A DNA stretch of 64,000 bases, from the NCBI GenBank assembly GCA_963674495.2, contig CAXXLG010000002.1, forward strand, positions 186,001 through 250,000. Direction: 5' to 3'. This DNA is from RGIG3178 sp963674495 (GTDB lineage Bacteria > Bacillota > Clostridia > Christensenellales > QAND01). The notes beneath the pieces are model-generated. The model saw only the letters and a program-made list of their open reading frames with translations, had not been told where the DNA came from and searched no databases. Below, piece after piece: positions 24,846 to 33,545 of this stretch (positions are counted from its first letter, which is position 1; the number at the start of each line of letters is the position of its first letter). The position numbers and the translations under genes are program-made.

Positions 24846-25836
24846 ATGAAACAGTTTTCCAGTTTTAACTTGCACCTGTACACGGAAATCGTGTTTGGCA
24901 AGGAAACGGAGGCGCAGACCGGTGAACTTGTCAAAAAGCACGGAGGCACAAAGGTTCTTATGGTATACGGCGGCGGTTCCATTAAGAAAAGCGGTTTGTA
25001 TGAACGCGTGGAGCAATCGCTAACAGAAGCGGGCATCCCGTTTGTCGAGCTTGCAGGCGTCAACCCCAATCCCCGGCGCTCACTGGTTGATAAGGGCATT
25101 GCGCTGGCCAGGGAACAGGGTATCGATTTCATTCTGCCCGTCGGTGGCGGAAGCACGCTGGACACCGCCAAGGCCATCTCTTTCGCACTGTGTTTTAAGG
25201 TGATTGGTGGGACTTGTATACCCACAAAGCCGACCCGAAAGCCCGTATCCCCGTCGGCAGCATCCATACCATCAGCGCGGCGGGCAGCGAAACATCCACG
25301 TCTTCGGTCATCGTGGACGATATTGACACAGGGCTCAAGCACGGTTGCGGCGGGCCGTTGGCACGTCCCGTATTCGCCATCATGAACCCCGAATTGACCT
25401 ATTCCGTTTCAACATATCAGACAGGCGCGGGCACAGCGGTCCGCGCGGTGGGGCGCATGCCCTGGAAAGTGTGGTATCCGCACTATTTGACAGCGCACAC
25501 GGTGCCGGACTTTCCGTGGTGATGCCCGCATGGCTGGAGGTGGTGTCCAGCACGGACGAGAAAGGCTGCACACGCGTTGCCAAGTTTGCCATCAATGTAT
25601 TCGGCGTTAACCCGGACTTAACCGACCTTAAGGGTGTCCCCGACGAGGGAATCCGCCGGTTCCGCTGTTGGCTTGCCGACATCAGCATGCCCGCCTCTCT
25701 ATCCGAATTGGGCATCGAGCAAAGCGATATGGATACGCTGGTTGCGCACGCCGGCTTCGGTGGCAACGGTCAGGTTGGCGGCTATCGCATGTTCACAAAA
25801 GAAGAACTGGTTGATTTTTATCAATCCATACTGTAA
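24846..25836 (+). pseudogene. Iron-containing alcohol dehydrogenase, decayed
   Basis: Remnant of a BDH/YqhD-type alcohol dehydrogenase (family about 385 residues). It starts MKQFSSFNLHLYTEIVFGKE after AGAGGATAAAC and has the NAD-binding GGGSTLDTAKAISFA. A frameshift near 25198-25202 follows: the next frame gives GDWWDLYTHKADPKARIPVG, IMNPELTYSVSTYQTG. Then about 80 residues of the family, including the iron-binding His region, are missing near 25440. A third frame resumes with SVVSALFDSAHGAGLSVVMP, AWLEVV and runs to the end. With two frame changes and a deletion it cannot make an active enzyme. Confidence 0.9.
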
Positions 25837-25872
25837 AAATAGAGACGCATTCAGATTTATAAAAACATACGA

Positions 25873-25905
25873 AAAGGGACGGCGCTCTGATAACAAGCCG
25901 TCCCT
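25873..25905. terminator. Hairpin between the convergent ADH pseudogene and MFS gene
   Basis: Ten-base stem AAGGGACGGC / GCCGTCCCTT, loop of 13. It lies between two convergent genes, where a shared terminator is expected; the flanking T-tracts are weak. Confidence 0.55.
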
Positions 25906-25961
25906 TAATTCTATCAACCACCCAAGCGCAACGATGTCAAAACACCCCGTTCAGTGGTTTG

Positions 25962-27194
25962 TCAGCCAACCGACTCGATCCCCTGCCCTGCGTCGGCTTC
26001 AACCAACGGCCGCATGCCTTTTTTGCCAAATACACTGATCACAATGGCAACAGCGATGGGCCCGATTAGCGCATACATCAATACGTTGTAGTCTAATGCG
26101 GCGGCTATGGTGCCGCCGATCACCGGCCCAATAGCGAAACCCGTATCCATACTCAGGTAATACGTACCGGAAGCAAGTCCCCGCCGGGAGGCGCCGACCC
26201 GCCCGGTGCAGATGATAAGCATGATCACCGATACGCTGCCCATACCCACGCCCATCAGAACCGCGATGATCAGATACATCACAAGACTGGTTGCGTTGGC
26301 GCAAAGAGCCAGCCCCACGATAAAAATCAAGCTGCAGGGGATAATCAGGCTGCTCTGCCCGAACTTGTTGCCCAATATCTCGATCAGTGGGCGGATCAAT
26401 ATCGTGGTCACCGCATAGACCGTAAAAAAAGCGCCCACGTTTGCAACCCCGTTCGCCGCCGCTGCTTGGGCCAAAAATGAATTGATACAGGCAAATGGCA
26501 ATGCAAACATGCACATGACCGCTGCCGGAACGAGACATTCAAAGCATACGAATTTGGATAACTTTGGTTTTATAAACAGCTCAGATATCCTGTGTTTTTC
26601 CCTGCCCTCGTCCACGTCGCTGACAAACATGGTCAATAGAAAGCTGAGCGCGCTCACCGCTGCGGTGACGGTGAAACAGGCGCCGTATCCTGCCGTTTGC
26701 ACCAGCCACAGGCTCACATACGGTCCCAGCGCCAAACTGCCCACCTGAACGATCATAAAAATGCCCATTCCCGTAGTTATTCTATCCTCGGGCACATAAA
26801 AACTGGACATCGTCGCCCCGACGGTACCCAATACGCCCAGTGCAAAGCCCTGTGCACAGCGAAAAGCAATCAATAACCCGATATTGCCCGCAATGACAAA
26901 ACCCATGTTGCATACGGTAAGCAGTATGATCGCAAATTGATATTGTTTCTTTTTGTTGAACAGGTCGGCCATCGGGCTGGTAATCGGCCGAGTCAACAGG
27001 GCGACAAAGGCGAAGCCGCTGGCGGCAAGCCCCATCAGCGTACCTGTCGCGCCCAGCGATGCCGCAAAACCGCTCATAACCGGCAACGTCATGTTAAAGG
27101 CCGTGGTCACGGAAAATACGATGATCATCAGAGCGATAAAATTACGGTTCAATAGGTTGGACGGCGGTATATATCCGCCATTTTTTCGATTCAT
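25962..27194 (-). CDS. Major facilitator superfamily transporter
   Basis: Protein of 410 residues with 12 predicted membrane segments and the MFS pattern. The cytoplasmic loop 2-3 motif is RPITSPMADLFNKKKQYQFA, motif C-like GIFMIVQVGSLALGPYVSLW is in helix 5, and the central loop is VSDVDEGREKHRISELF. The second half repeats the pattern (RPLIEILGNKFGQ; GLASGTYYLSMDTGFAIGPV). The layout fits drug or metabolite exporters, with no way to name the substrate. A near-consensus promoter lies upstream. Confidence 0.9.
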   Translation of the reverse strand: MNRKNGGYIPPSNLLNRNFIALMIIVFSVTTAFNMTLPVMSGFAASLGATGTLMGLAASGFAFVALLTRPITSPMADLFNKKKQYQFAIILLTVCNMGFVIAGNIGLLIAFRCAQGFALGVLGTVGATMSSFYVPEDRITTGMGIFMIVQVGSLALGPYVSLWLVQTAGYGACFTVTAAVSALSFLLTMFVSDVDEGREKHRISELFIKPKLSKFVCFECLVPAAVMCMFALPFACINSFLAQAAAANGVANVGAFFTVYAVTTILIRPLIEILGNKFGQSSLIIPCSLIFIVGLALCANATSLVMYLIIAVLMGVGMGSVSVIMLIICTGRVGASRRGLASGTYYLSMDTGFAIGPVIGGTIAAALDYNVLMYALIGPIAVAIVISVFGKKGMRPLVEADAGQGIESVG

Positions 27195-27312
27195 ATCGAT
27201 CTACCCCTTCATACATATTTGCAGGCAGTACACTGCCAAAATATTCAATAGCCATTGGTTAAAACAAATGTCTTTCGCCGTTATACAATGTATGTTACGT
27301 CCGGCTGTTGAC

Positions 27313-27341
27313 CATTTTATAGCTCGGTCCATTTGTTGTCA
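27313..27341 (-). promoter_or_regulatory. Sigma-A promoter of the MFS gene
   Basis: Minus strand: -35 TTGACA, 17-base spacer, -10 TAAAAT, with a leader of about 115 bases. The rest of the 336-base spacer 27195-27530 holds only this and the rplL terminator. Confidence 0.65.
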
Positions 27342-27460
27342 ATGTTCGTATAGTACAAATCAGTCCATTTATTTGATATTCATATAATAATAATGAATTA
27401 TACTTTATTCTTAGTTGTTTTGAGTTTGTACTATGCCTGAACGCCCTTTTATGAAAAACC

Positions 27461-27489
27461 AAAAAGAGGCCGCTTGTGCGCCTCTTTTT
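27461..27489 (-). terminator. Rho-independent terminator after rplL
   Basis: Stem AAAAAGAGG / CCTCTTTTT around an 11-base loop, with an A/T-run on each side, 42 bases past the rplL stop. It separates rplL from any rpoB. Confidence 0.88.
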
Positions 27490-27530
27490 CTTGAATACTT
27501 GCCATTTTTCGTCAGGTCAACCGGTGACCG

Positions 27531-27905
27531 TTATTTAACCTCCACGGTGGCGCCCACTTCGGCCAGTTTGGCCACAACCGCTTCTGCCTCTTCCTTGGAT
27601 ACGCCTTCTTTGATGGCCTTGGGCGCATTGTCCACCAGATCCTTGGCTTCCTTGAGGCCCAGGCTGGTCAGTTCGCGTACGGCTTTGATAACCTTGATCT
27701 TCTGGTCGCCGACAACGGACAAAACGGCGTCGAATTCGGTCTGCTCTTCCTCAACAGCTTCCGCTGCGGCTCCGGGTGCGGCAGCAACGGCAACGGCCGG
27801 TGCTGCCGCCGACACGCCAAAACGCTCTTCCAGCGCTTTAACCAGTTCGGAAAGCTCCAGCACCGTCATGGATTCAATGGCTTGCATAATCTCTTCTTTG
27901 TTCAT
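27531..27905 (-). CDS. rplL: Ribosomal protein L7/L12
   Basis: Stalk protein that recruits translation GTPases, 124 residues. N-terminal dimerisation domain (MTVLELSELVKALEERFGVS), an Ala-rich hinge, and the C-terminal factor-binding domain (FDAVLSVVGDQKIKVIKAVR, LTSLGLKEAKDLVDNAPKAI). Ribosome binding site AGGAGG. It follows rplJ after an unusually long 170-base spacer and ends the operon with a terminator instead of running on to rpoB. Confidence 0.98.
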   Translation of the reverse strand: MNKEEIMQAIESMTVLELSELVKALEERFGVSAAAPAVAVAAAPGAAAEAVEEEQTEFDAVLSVVGDQKIKVIKAVRELTSLGLKEAKDLVDNAPKAIKEGVSKEEAEAVVAKLAEVGATVEVK

Positions 27906-28075
27906 TTGAGAATAATCCTCCTATTTTATAAACTGAATGAGCGTCTTTTTCGCTCCGGTCTCATAGTGTGTTTTCACGGATCATCTTTTGGCGCATGTAG
28001 CCCAAAACTGGTCAGCTACTCTGCCAAAAATCACCGTCTGTTTCTCCCAAAGTATGTGGCATTCCTTCGCCTGCT

Positions 28076-28603
28076 TTACGCGCTTTTCTTTTCGCCGATG
28101 GCGTTGAACGTATACAGCAGACTGCGGATTGTGGCACTTAGTACGCCCACAAAACCCGATATCGGCTTGTTCATACTGCCAAGCATCTTGGCGATAAGCA
28201 CTTCCTTAGGCGGCAAATCTGCCAGCGCCTGTACGCCCTTGGCGTCTACCACTTCGCCGCTTAATATACCGCCCTTGATCTCGGTTTTCTTCTGGGCTTT
28301 GATGAACTCCGCCATGATCTTGGCAGGGGCCACCGCATCTTCCACCCCGAATGCAATGGCGGTGGGGCCTTTCAAATATGCGTCCAAACCCTCGATACCC
28401 GCTTCCGCAGCCGCCAATCGCACCATGGTGTTCTTCAGCACGCGGTATTCGACATTCTGCTCGCGGAACCGATTTCTAAGGTCGGTCGCTTCTTCCACCG
28501 TCAGTCCACGGTAGTCCACCAGCACCGCACTCTGACATCCTTTGAGCTTTTGCGCGATGTCGGATACAATGGTCTCCTTGGCCTTAAGCGTTGCTTCTTT
28601 CAC
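28076..28603 (-). CDS. rplJ: Ribosomal protein L10
   Basis: Base of the ribosomal stalk; binds 23S rRNA and L12 dimers. The 175-residue protein is read from a GTG with GGAGG eight bases upstream (VKEATLKAKETIVSDIAQKL); the longer open frame would run into the leader. Conserved VLVDYRGLTVEEATDLRNRF, VLKNTMVRLAAAEAG and the C-terminal L12-binding helix (VGVLSATIRSLLYTFNAIGE) are present. Expression should be controlled by the L10-L12 complex through the leader just upstream. Confidence 0.97.
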   Translation of the reverse strand: MKEATLKAKETIVSDIAQKLKGCQSAVLVDYRGLTVEEATDLRNRFREQNVEYRVLKNTMVRLAAAEAGIEGLDAYLKGPTAIAFGVEDAVAPAKIMAEFIKAQKKTEIKGGILSGEVVDAKGVQALADLPPKEVLIAKMLGSMNKPISGFVGVLSATIRSLLYTFNAIGEKKSA

Positions 28604-28623
28604 TGTTTCACCTCCCGGAAATC

Positions 28624-28745
28624 CAAAACCCCCGGAACAGCGTTCCGAGGGCATAAGACGAAGAAAAACAAAACTCTTCAATCAATGCAAATCCTCGGCA
28701 GGCTGTTGTTTTAAGCGCACGCGGCGCGCCGGCTGTCCATGGGTT
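28624..28745 (-). ncRNA. L10 leader (ribosomal autoregulatory RNA) with attenuator
   Basis: The minus-strand leader contains GGACAGCCGGCGCGCC, then CAGCCTGCCGAGGATT. The CCTGCCGAGG block is the hallmark of Bacillota L10 leaders. It ends in a terminator-like hairpin CCCTCGGAAC / TTCCGGGGG followed by TTTT, just before the rplJ start. In the known mechanism the L10-(L12) complex binds the leader and favours the terminator. Outer limits are approximate. Confidence 0.85.
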
Positions 28746-28805
28746 GCGTGTATTTAATTTTTATAGCGCATTCAGTATAACGCGTTGCAGATGTTCTGTC
28801 AACGA

Positions 28806-29495
28806 TCAAGCAAAGCGCGCGACATTGAGCTTAATACCCGGTCCCATAGTGCTGGATATCACCACGGAGCGAAGGTATGTGCCCTTAAGACTGGAGGGCT
28901 TTGCCTTTATGATGGCATCCATCAGCGTCATGATGTTCTCTTCGAGCTTCTTGGAATCGAACGACGCCTTGCCCACCGGCACATTGATGATGGACGTGCG
29001 GTCCACGCGATACTCCACCTTACCGGCTTTGATCTCGCCGATGGCTTTGGTGATGTCTGTGGTGACCGTCCCGCTACGCGGGTTGGGCATCAATCCACGC
29101 GGGCCCAAGATTCGGGCTACACGGCCCACCAAACCCATCATGTCCGGCGTGGCAACGGCCACGTCAAACCCCAGCCATCCGCCTTGGATCTGAGCGATCA
29201 GATCCTCACCACCGATGAATTGGGCACCGGCCTCTTTGGCCTCAGCTTCCCTCTCCTCTTTGCAAAACACCAAAACGCGTATGTTCTTACCCGTTCCGTG
29301 TGGCAATACAACCGCGCCGCGTACCTGCTGGTCAGCATGGCGCGGGTCTACGCCCAGACGGATGGAAATGCCAATGGTCTCGTCAAACTTGGCCTTAGCG
29401 GTCTGCTTGACCATATCCACGGCTTCGACCGGGTCGTATTGCTTGCTTTTATCGTACAGCTTAACGCTGTTCTGATAGTTCTTTCCCCGTTTCAT
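28806..29495 (-). CDS. rplA: Ribosomal protein L1
   Basis: L1 stalk protein, 229 residues, from an ATG with AAGGAGG (MKRGKNYQNSVKLYDKSKQY). The RNA-binding core (DETIGISIRLGVDPRHADQQ, RGAVVLPHGTGKN) and the C-terminal block (RILGPRGLMPNPRSGTVTTD, GKVEYRVDRTSIINVPVGK) are intact. It follows rplK by about 50 bases. L1 commonly represses the rplK-rplA messenger by binding a mimic of its rRNA site; a candidate site lies before rplK. Confidence 0.98.
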   Translation of the reverse strand: MKRGKNYQNSVKLYDKSKQYDPVEAVDMVKQTAKAKFDETIGISIRLGVDPRHADQQVRGAVVLPHGTGKNIRVLVFCKEEREAEAKEAGAQFIGGEDLIAQIQGGWLGFDVAVATPDMMGLVGRVARILGPRGLMPNPRSGTVTTDITKAIGEIKAGKVEYRVDRTSIINVPVGKASFDSKKLEENIMTLMDAIIKAKPSSLKGTYLRSVVISSTMGPGIKLNVARFA

Positions 29496-29545
29496 TTTAT
29501 CCTCCTTGTGGTAATCACGCAGGTTCACTGCTCCCACTTGTTTGC

Positions 29546-29971
29546 CTAATCGGCAACGACGACGCCCATGCTACGGGCGGTTCCGGCGATCATACGCATC
29601 GCCGCTTCAACCGATGCGGCGTTAAGATCCGGCATCTTGGTTTTGGCAATCTCCTCGATCTGTGCGCGGGTGATGGTCGCCACTTTTTCACGGTTGGGTT
29701 CGCCGCTCGCCCTCTCAATGCCTACCGCTTTTTTAATCAGCACAGCCGCGGGGGGCGTCTTTGTGATAAAGGAAAAGGAACGATCCTGATACACCGTGAT
29801 GACCACGGGAATAATCAGACCTGCGTCCTTGGCGGTACGCTCGTTAAATTCCTTGCAAAAGCCCATGATGTTCACACCGTGCTGGCCCAGTGCGGGGCCG
29901 ATCGGCGGTGCAGGCGTTGCCTTGCCTGCGGGAACCTGTAATTTAATCAATCCGGCAACCTTTTTGGCCAT
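29546..29971 (-). CDS. rplK: Ribosomal protein L11
   Basis: GTPase-centre protein of 141 residues, starting MAKKVAGLIKLQVPAGKATP with GGAGGT upstream. The N-terminal thiostrepton-site domain (PPIGPALGQHGVNIMGFCKE) and the RNA-binding C-terminal domain (AAMRMIAGTARSMGVVVAD) are complete. It lies between nusG and rplA in the conserved order. Confidence 0.98.
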   Translation of the reverse strand: MAKKVAGLIKLQVPAGKATPAPPIGPALGQHGVNIMGFCKEFNERTAKDAGLIIPVVITVYQDRSFSFITKTPPAAVLIKKAVGIERASGEPNREKVATITRAQIEEIAKTKMPDLNAASVEAAMRMIAGTARSMGVVVAD

Positions 29972-29993
29972 GGTTGCACCTCCCAAAATATGA

Positions 29994-30025
29994 TGTGGTC
30001 TAAGCGGGGGAACTCCCCTCCCACA
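29994..30025 (-). promoter_or_regulatory. Leader hairpin before rplK, likely L1 target
   Basis: Minus strand: outer stem TGTGG / CCACA encloses GAGGGGAGTTCCCCCGCTTAGA, an asymmetric hairpin 25 bases before the rplK start. This shape and sequence style recurs before rplK in Bacillota and is thought to mimic the L1-binding site. The regulator is inferred. Confidence 0.55.
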
Positions 30026-30144
30026 AACAAACGCACATGGCGTGTGTTTTCGAATGTAGGGCTTGGTGAATTAAACCTGCGTTCTATACCATGAGGACAA
30101 CGCCCGCATTGCATACATGTGCCCAGTCATTCACAAAGGCCCGT

Positions 30145-30696
30145 TTATACTTTGCGTACCTGCACAAAATCCAGTTCAACCTGCGTGTCTCGTCCGAACA
30201 TGGACACCATCACTTTGAGCTTCTGGCGGTCCTTGTTAATCTCGGTGATCACACCGGCGAAGTTTTCAAGCGGTCCGCTTGTGATGGTAACGTTCTGTCC
30301 CACCTCGACGTCCAGTACGATGGATACGTTTTCAACGCCCGTCATACGCACTTCCGCGTCGGTCAGCGGGATTGGACGGCTTCCCGGCCCGACAAAACCG
30401 GTGACGCCGCGCGTATTACGCACAATATACCAGCTCTCGTCCGTCAACGCCATCTTGACCATGACATAACCTGGATATACCTTGCGCGCCACGGTCTTGC
30501 GCTTACCGTTTTTAATCTCGATGGTATCCTCCATCGGCACCTTCACTTCCAGGATCAAGTCCTGCATGCCGCGATTCTCCACCGATTTTTCCAAATTGGC
30601 CTTGACTTTATTCTCATAGCCACTGTATGTATGTACCACATACCAGTGCGCCGCGTTATCCTGCGGCTCGGTTTTATCCGTGCCTGAAGAGGTCAC
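30145..30696 (-). CDS. nusG: Transcription elongation/antitermination factor NusG
   Basis: Binds RNA polymerase and links transcription with translation. 183 residues. The NGN domain begins HWYVVHTYSGYENKVKANLE and includes RKVYPGYVMVKMALTDESWY. The KOW domain near the end reads VGQNVTITSGPLENFAGVIT, EINKDRQKLKVMV. An acidic N-terminal tail of about 15 residues is extra but common in this group. Located between secE and rplK as usual. Confidence 0.97.
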   Translation of the reverse strand: MTSSGTDKTEPQDNAAHWYVVHTYSGYENKVKANLEKSVENRGMQDLILEVKVPMEDTIEIKNGKRKTVARKVYPGYVMVKMALTDESWYIVRNTRGVTGFVGPGSRPIPLTDAEVRMTGVENVSIVLDVEVGQNVTITSGPLENFAGVITEINKDRQKLKVMVSMFGRDTQVELDFVQVRKV

Positions 30697-30708
30697 TGTT
30701 TTGCCTCC

Positions 30709-30963
30709 TTATCCGGTGATAAGCTTGAGCAACTGCGTTAGACCTAAATCCATCAGACCGATCACCACGGCCAGAACGATGACAAACGCAAGCACTACGC
30801 TGGTGTATTTGACAAGAGTTTTCCTGCTCGGCCAGGTGGCTTTTTTTAGTTCCGCATACATCTCTCGGAAATACCGCCGGATGCGATCAAAGCGCCGGGC
30901 AATGCCGCGCTCACGCTTGTTGAGCTTTGCGTTTGATTTTTGCATGCTTTTATCTTTGGCCAT
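30709..30963 (-). CDS. secE: Preprotein translocase subunit SecE
   Basis: Small single-span SecE of 84 residues. It has a charged N-terminal region, then the conserved amphipathic stretch YAELKKATWPSRKTLVKYTS and one membrane helix (VVLAFVIVLAVVIGLMDLGL). It clamps SecY, which is encoded at 61.5-62.8 kb. Followed by nusG after 12 bases. Confidence 0.95.
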   Translation of the reverse strand: MAKDKSMQKSNAKLNKRERGIARRFDRIRRYFREMYAELKKATWPSRKTLVKYTSVVLAFVIVLAVVIGLMDLGLTQLLKLITG

Positions 30964-30991
30964 GGTTTCACTTCCTCAGCGGCTGAAAAGG

Positions 30992-31141
30992 TCAGCGTGT
31001 CTCCTTATGTACAGTGTGCTTCTTGCAAAAGCGGCAGTACTTGTTTGCCTCAATACGATCCGGAGTATTCTTTCGGTTCTTCATTGTATCATAGTTGCGC
31101 TGTTTGCACTCTGCACACGCCAGCGTGATTTTCACGCGCAT
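30992..31141 (-). CDS. rpmG: Ribosomal protein L33 (zinc-binding form)
   Basis: 49-residue protein that starts MRVKITLACAECKQRNYDTM, followed by KNRKNTPDRI and CRFCKKHTVHKETR. The two Cys pairs (CAEC and CRFC) mark the zinc-containing C+ form. GGAGGTG precedes the ATG. First gene of the secE-nusG-rplK-rplA operon. Confidence 0.95.
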   Translation of the reverse strand: MRVKITLACAECKQRNYDTMKNRKNTPDRIEANKYCRFCKKHTVHKETR

Positions 31142-31180
31142 GCCGAACACCTCCATCCATTATAATCCACACGATAAATA

Positions 31181-31199
31181 AAGCCCCCTCGGGGGGTTT
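31181..31199 (-). promoter_or_regulatory. GC-rich hairpin at the 5' end of the rpmG operon transcript
   Basis: Minus strand: AAACCCCCC-GA-GGGGGCTTT, then ATTTAT. It starts within a few bases of the expected transcription start, so it may be a 5' stabilising hairpin or an early attenuator. Confidence 0.6.
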
Positions 31200-31207
31200 C
31201 CTGCTAA

Positions 31208-31236
31208 AAGATAACACATCATAGCCAGTATGTCAA
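31208..31236 (-). promoter_or_regulatory. Sigma-A promoter of the rpmG-secE-nusG-rplKA operon
   Basis: Minus strand: -35 TTGACA, 17-base spacer, -10 TATCTT, about 65 bases before the rpmG start. Confidence 0.8.
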
Positions 31237-31374
31237 TGTCTTTTTGCCTGTAATTCACCCTTTTATGCGTGCTTGTTTCATTCTCGCACCGGGTATCGTT
31301 TCGCCAGCATTGCCTGTAAAAACCGTCCTTGCTATGGTATAATATGGCCGCAACCAAAGCAAGGAGGCAATGTG

Positions 31375-32310
31375 ATGCAGCGGCAAGCGTTTATGGATTA
31401 TCTAAGCGGCAAACCGACCGGGACGATACCCGGGTCGTTTTGGTTTCACAACACAGAGGACAAGTGGGAGGGCACAGCGGCAAAGGATGCCCACCTTGGC
31501 ATGCTCGAGCAAACCGGCGTGGACTTTTTGAAGATCATGGACGAGATGCGTCTTCCCTTTAGCACCATCAAAACCGCATCCGATTGGGACCAGTACGTAC
31601 CGCCCAAGCGACACGCGCCTCACTACGAAAAGCAGTTCGATGTCATCCGCCGCATCACCGACGCACTCGATGGCGAGATCTTCACCTACACCACCATATT
31701 CTCCCCGCTCAGATGCGTGGGCATAACGCGCGGATACGAGATGATCGAGGCGCATATGGCGGAAAATCCGAAGGGCGTTGCGCGTGCGTTTTTCAACATG
31801 GGCGAATCGCTGGCCCAGTACGCCGTGGATTGCATGACGGCGGGAGCGGACTCCATCTACTATTCCGCCAAGGGTGCTGAGCGTGGACGGTTTTCAAAGG
31901 AAGCGTTTGAAACCATCGTGCTTCAAAACGATCTATCGGAGTTCCATGCGATCTGCGAGCATACACCGTATGCCATGGTGCACATCTGCGGCTTCGACAT
32001 GCAATTGGAATACTATTACAATTGGCCGGGCGCCGCGGTGAACTGGGACGCCCACCACAACGATTTGAAGCTGCACCAAGGGGCGGCGCTGTTCCGTCAT
32101 CCCGTTTTATGCGGCGGTATGGAGAACCGCAGCGGGGTGCTGGTAAACGGCACCGACGATGAGATCAGAAGTGTTGTGCAATCCGTCGTGGACGCGTTTT
32201 TGAATGACAGCCACGGCAAGCGCATGATATTGGGCGCGGACTGCACGTTGCCCACCGACGTGAGCTATCATCGCATCCGCGTGGCTCTCGAAGCGCTACG
32301 CGCCCTGTAA
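31375..32310 (+). CDS. Uroporphyrinogen decarboxylase (URO-D) family protein
   Basis: Soluble protein of 311 residues; ATG after AAGGAGGCAATGTG, with an extended -10 (TGGTATAAT) about 30 bases before. The URO-D barrel is recognisable: GTIPGSFWFHNTEDKW at the N-terminus, GVDFLKIMDEMRLP, MTAGADSIYYSAKGAERGRF, CEHTPYAMVHICGFDM and HPVLCGGMENRSGVLVNGTD. The heme-enzyme N-terminal RxP substrate motif is absent, so it belongs with the diverse URO-D-like group that includes corrinoid methyltransferases. No corrinoid protein is adjacent, so substrate is open. Confidence 0.82.
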   Translation: MQRQAFMDYLSGKPTGTIPGSFWFHNTEDKWEGTAAKDAHLGMLEQTGVDFLKIMDEMRLPFSTIKTASDWDQYVPPKRHAPHYEKQFDVIRRITDALDGEIFTYTTIFSPLRCVGITRGYEMIEAHMAENPKGVARAFFNMGESLAQYAVDCMTAGADSIYYSAKGAERGRFSKEAFETIVLQNDLSEFHAICEHTPYAMVHICGFDMQLEYYYNWPGAAVNWDAHHNDLKLHQGAALFRHPVLCGGMENRSGVLVNGTDDEIRSVVQSVVDAFLNDSHGKRMILGADCTLPTDVSYHRIRVALEALRAL

Positions 32311-32421
32311 CGCATCCTCACGACACCGTACCGCATCAGGTTCACTTACAACGCGTAAAGCCACCAAAGCACTGACGGCTTTGTTTTGTATCCGGATGTT
32401 TCCCTGCCGAATAAAACGGTC

Positions 32422-33069
32422 CTACAAGGCACGCCCCGACGATAGAATCTCGCGCATATGCGCGATCTGCTGCGCGGATATACCCTTGACAGGGCCCGCC
32501 AGAGAGCAATAAAAAGCAATTTCCGCGCCCTCTTCGACATAGTCCGTACAGCTCATGGCCTTTTGGATTGTTTTGCCCACCGCGATCATGCCGTGATGCT
32601 CCAATATCGCCGCGCTTCCCTTTTTCCCCAACGCCCTGACCACCGCTTGCCCCAACTGATCGGATCCCGGTACCTCAAACGGAACGATTGGCGCCGGATC
32701 GGGTGCATAACCGATAAGCGGAACGGTCATCACCGGCAGCGGTTGTCCGATGATGGACAGCACCGTCGCAAACTTGGAATGTGTATGAACGATGGCGTAG
32801 ACGTCACGGCGTGCGCGCATGATCGCCGTATGCATCGGCATTTCGGAGGAAGGCTTATTCTTGCCTTCCAGCACCGTCCCGTTTTCATCGATCAAGGGAA
32901 TGTCCTCGGGCGCAAGCAGCTCGTAGGGTATGCTGGTCGGCGTGATGGCGATGACCTTGCCGTCATCGCTTCGGATTGAAATATTGCCCGATGTACCCCT
33001 GATCAATCCCTGTTTTTGCGCTTTGAGCGATGCATCGATCACCGCCCGGCGAATGTCCATGTATTCCAT
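32422..33069 (-). CDS. Class II aldolase/adducin family protein (FucA/AraD-like)
   Basis: Zinc aldolase or epimerase of 215 residues; ATG with GGGAGGG upstream. The family hallmarks are GLIRGTSGNISIRSDDGKVI, Glu in KPSSEMPMHTAIMRARRDVY, zinc ligands in IVHTHSKFATVLS and ILEHHGMIAVGKT, and a C-terminal His region (QQIAHMREIL). It would cleave or epimerise a sugar phosphate such as fuculose-, rhamnulose- or ribulose-type 1- or 5-phosphates. It is monocistronic, so the sugar is not known. Confidence 0.9.
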   Translation of the reverse strand: MEYMDIRRAVIDASLKAQKQGLIRGTSGNISIRSDDGKVIAITPTSIPYELLAPEDIPLIDENGTVLEGKNKPSSEMPMHTAIMRARRDVYAIVHTHSKFATVLSIIGQPLPVMTVPLIGYAPDPAPIVPFEVPGSDQLGQAVVRALGKKGSAAILEHHGMIAVGKTIQKAMSCTDYVEEGAEIAFYCSLAGPVKGISAQQIAHMREILSSGRAL

Positions 33070-33545
33070 TTTGCCCTCCCTGTCGATTGGATGATTTGGA
33101 TGATGACCCAAAAGCGGATCGGCTCTTGTCCAATAAAGCGCGCCTACGATTGTCGGTTGTATCCATTGATGTGATCAGTATAGCACACGGTGCGGTCGAC
33201 GGCGCATGGAATCACGGGGTTTGATCATGACTAAAGCGGCATGCCAATGACACGTTTAGGCAATTTGCCTTGTTTCCCGCATCACGTCCTGTCATCTCTT
33301 TTGTGCGTTTTACACCCCGTCGCAACACCGCACGCAAGGTTTATGTGTTCTCGTTTCCCAGCCTCGTATAGTTCCGGCTCTGCGCATCCATACTAACCCC
33401 ATCCAAACAAGAGGACGACATCTTGAACGGCGTGGAAACCCGAACGAGGGGCAGACCGAAACGTCGGACTTAAAGATCGCGGCGTACCGGGGTATCGCAC
33501 GTGGAAAACGCGTGGCAAGCACAACGCGAATGGGAGGAGACAGAT
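33070..33545. other. Intergenic region with no recognised gene
   Basis: 476 bases between the divergent aldolase and HMA-like genes. An extended -10 (TGCTATACT, minus strand, 33177-33185) could serve the aldolase but lacks a -35. No supported gene or terminator was seen. Confidence 0.5.

Noticed and set aside
29994..30025. rplK leader hairpin as a terminator
   Set aside because: No T-tract follows; the position and sequence fit a ribosomal-protein leader.
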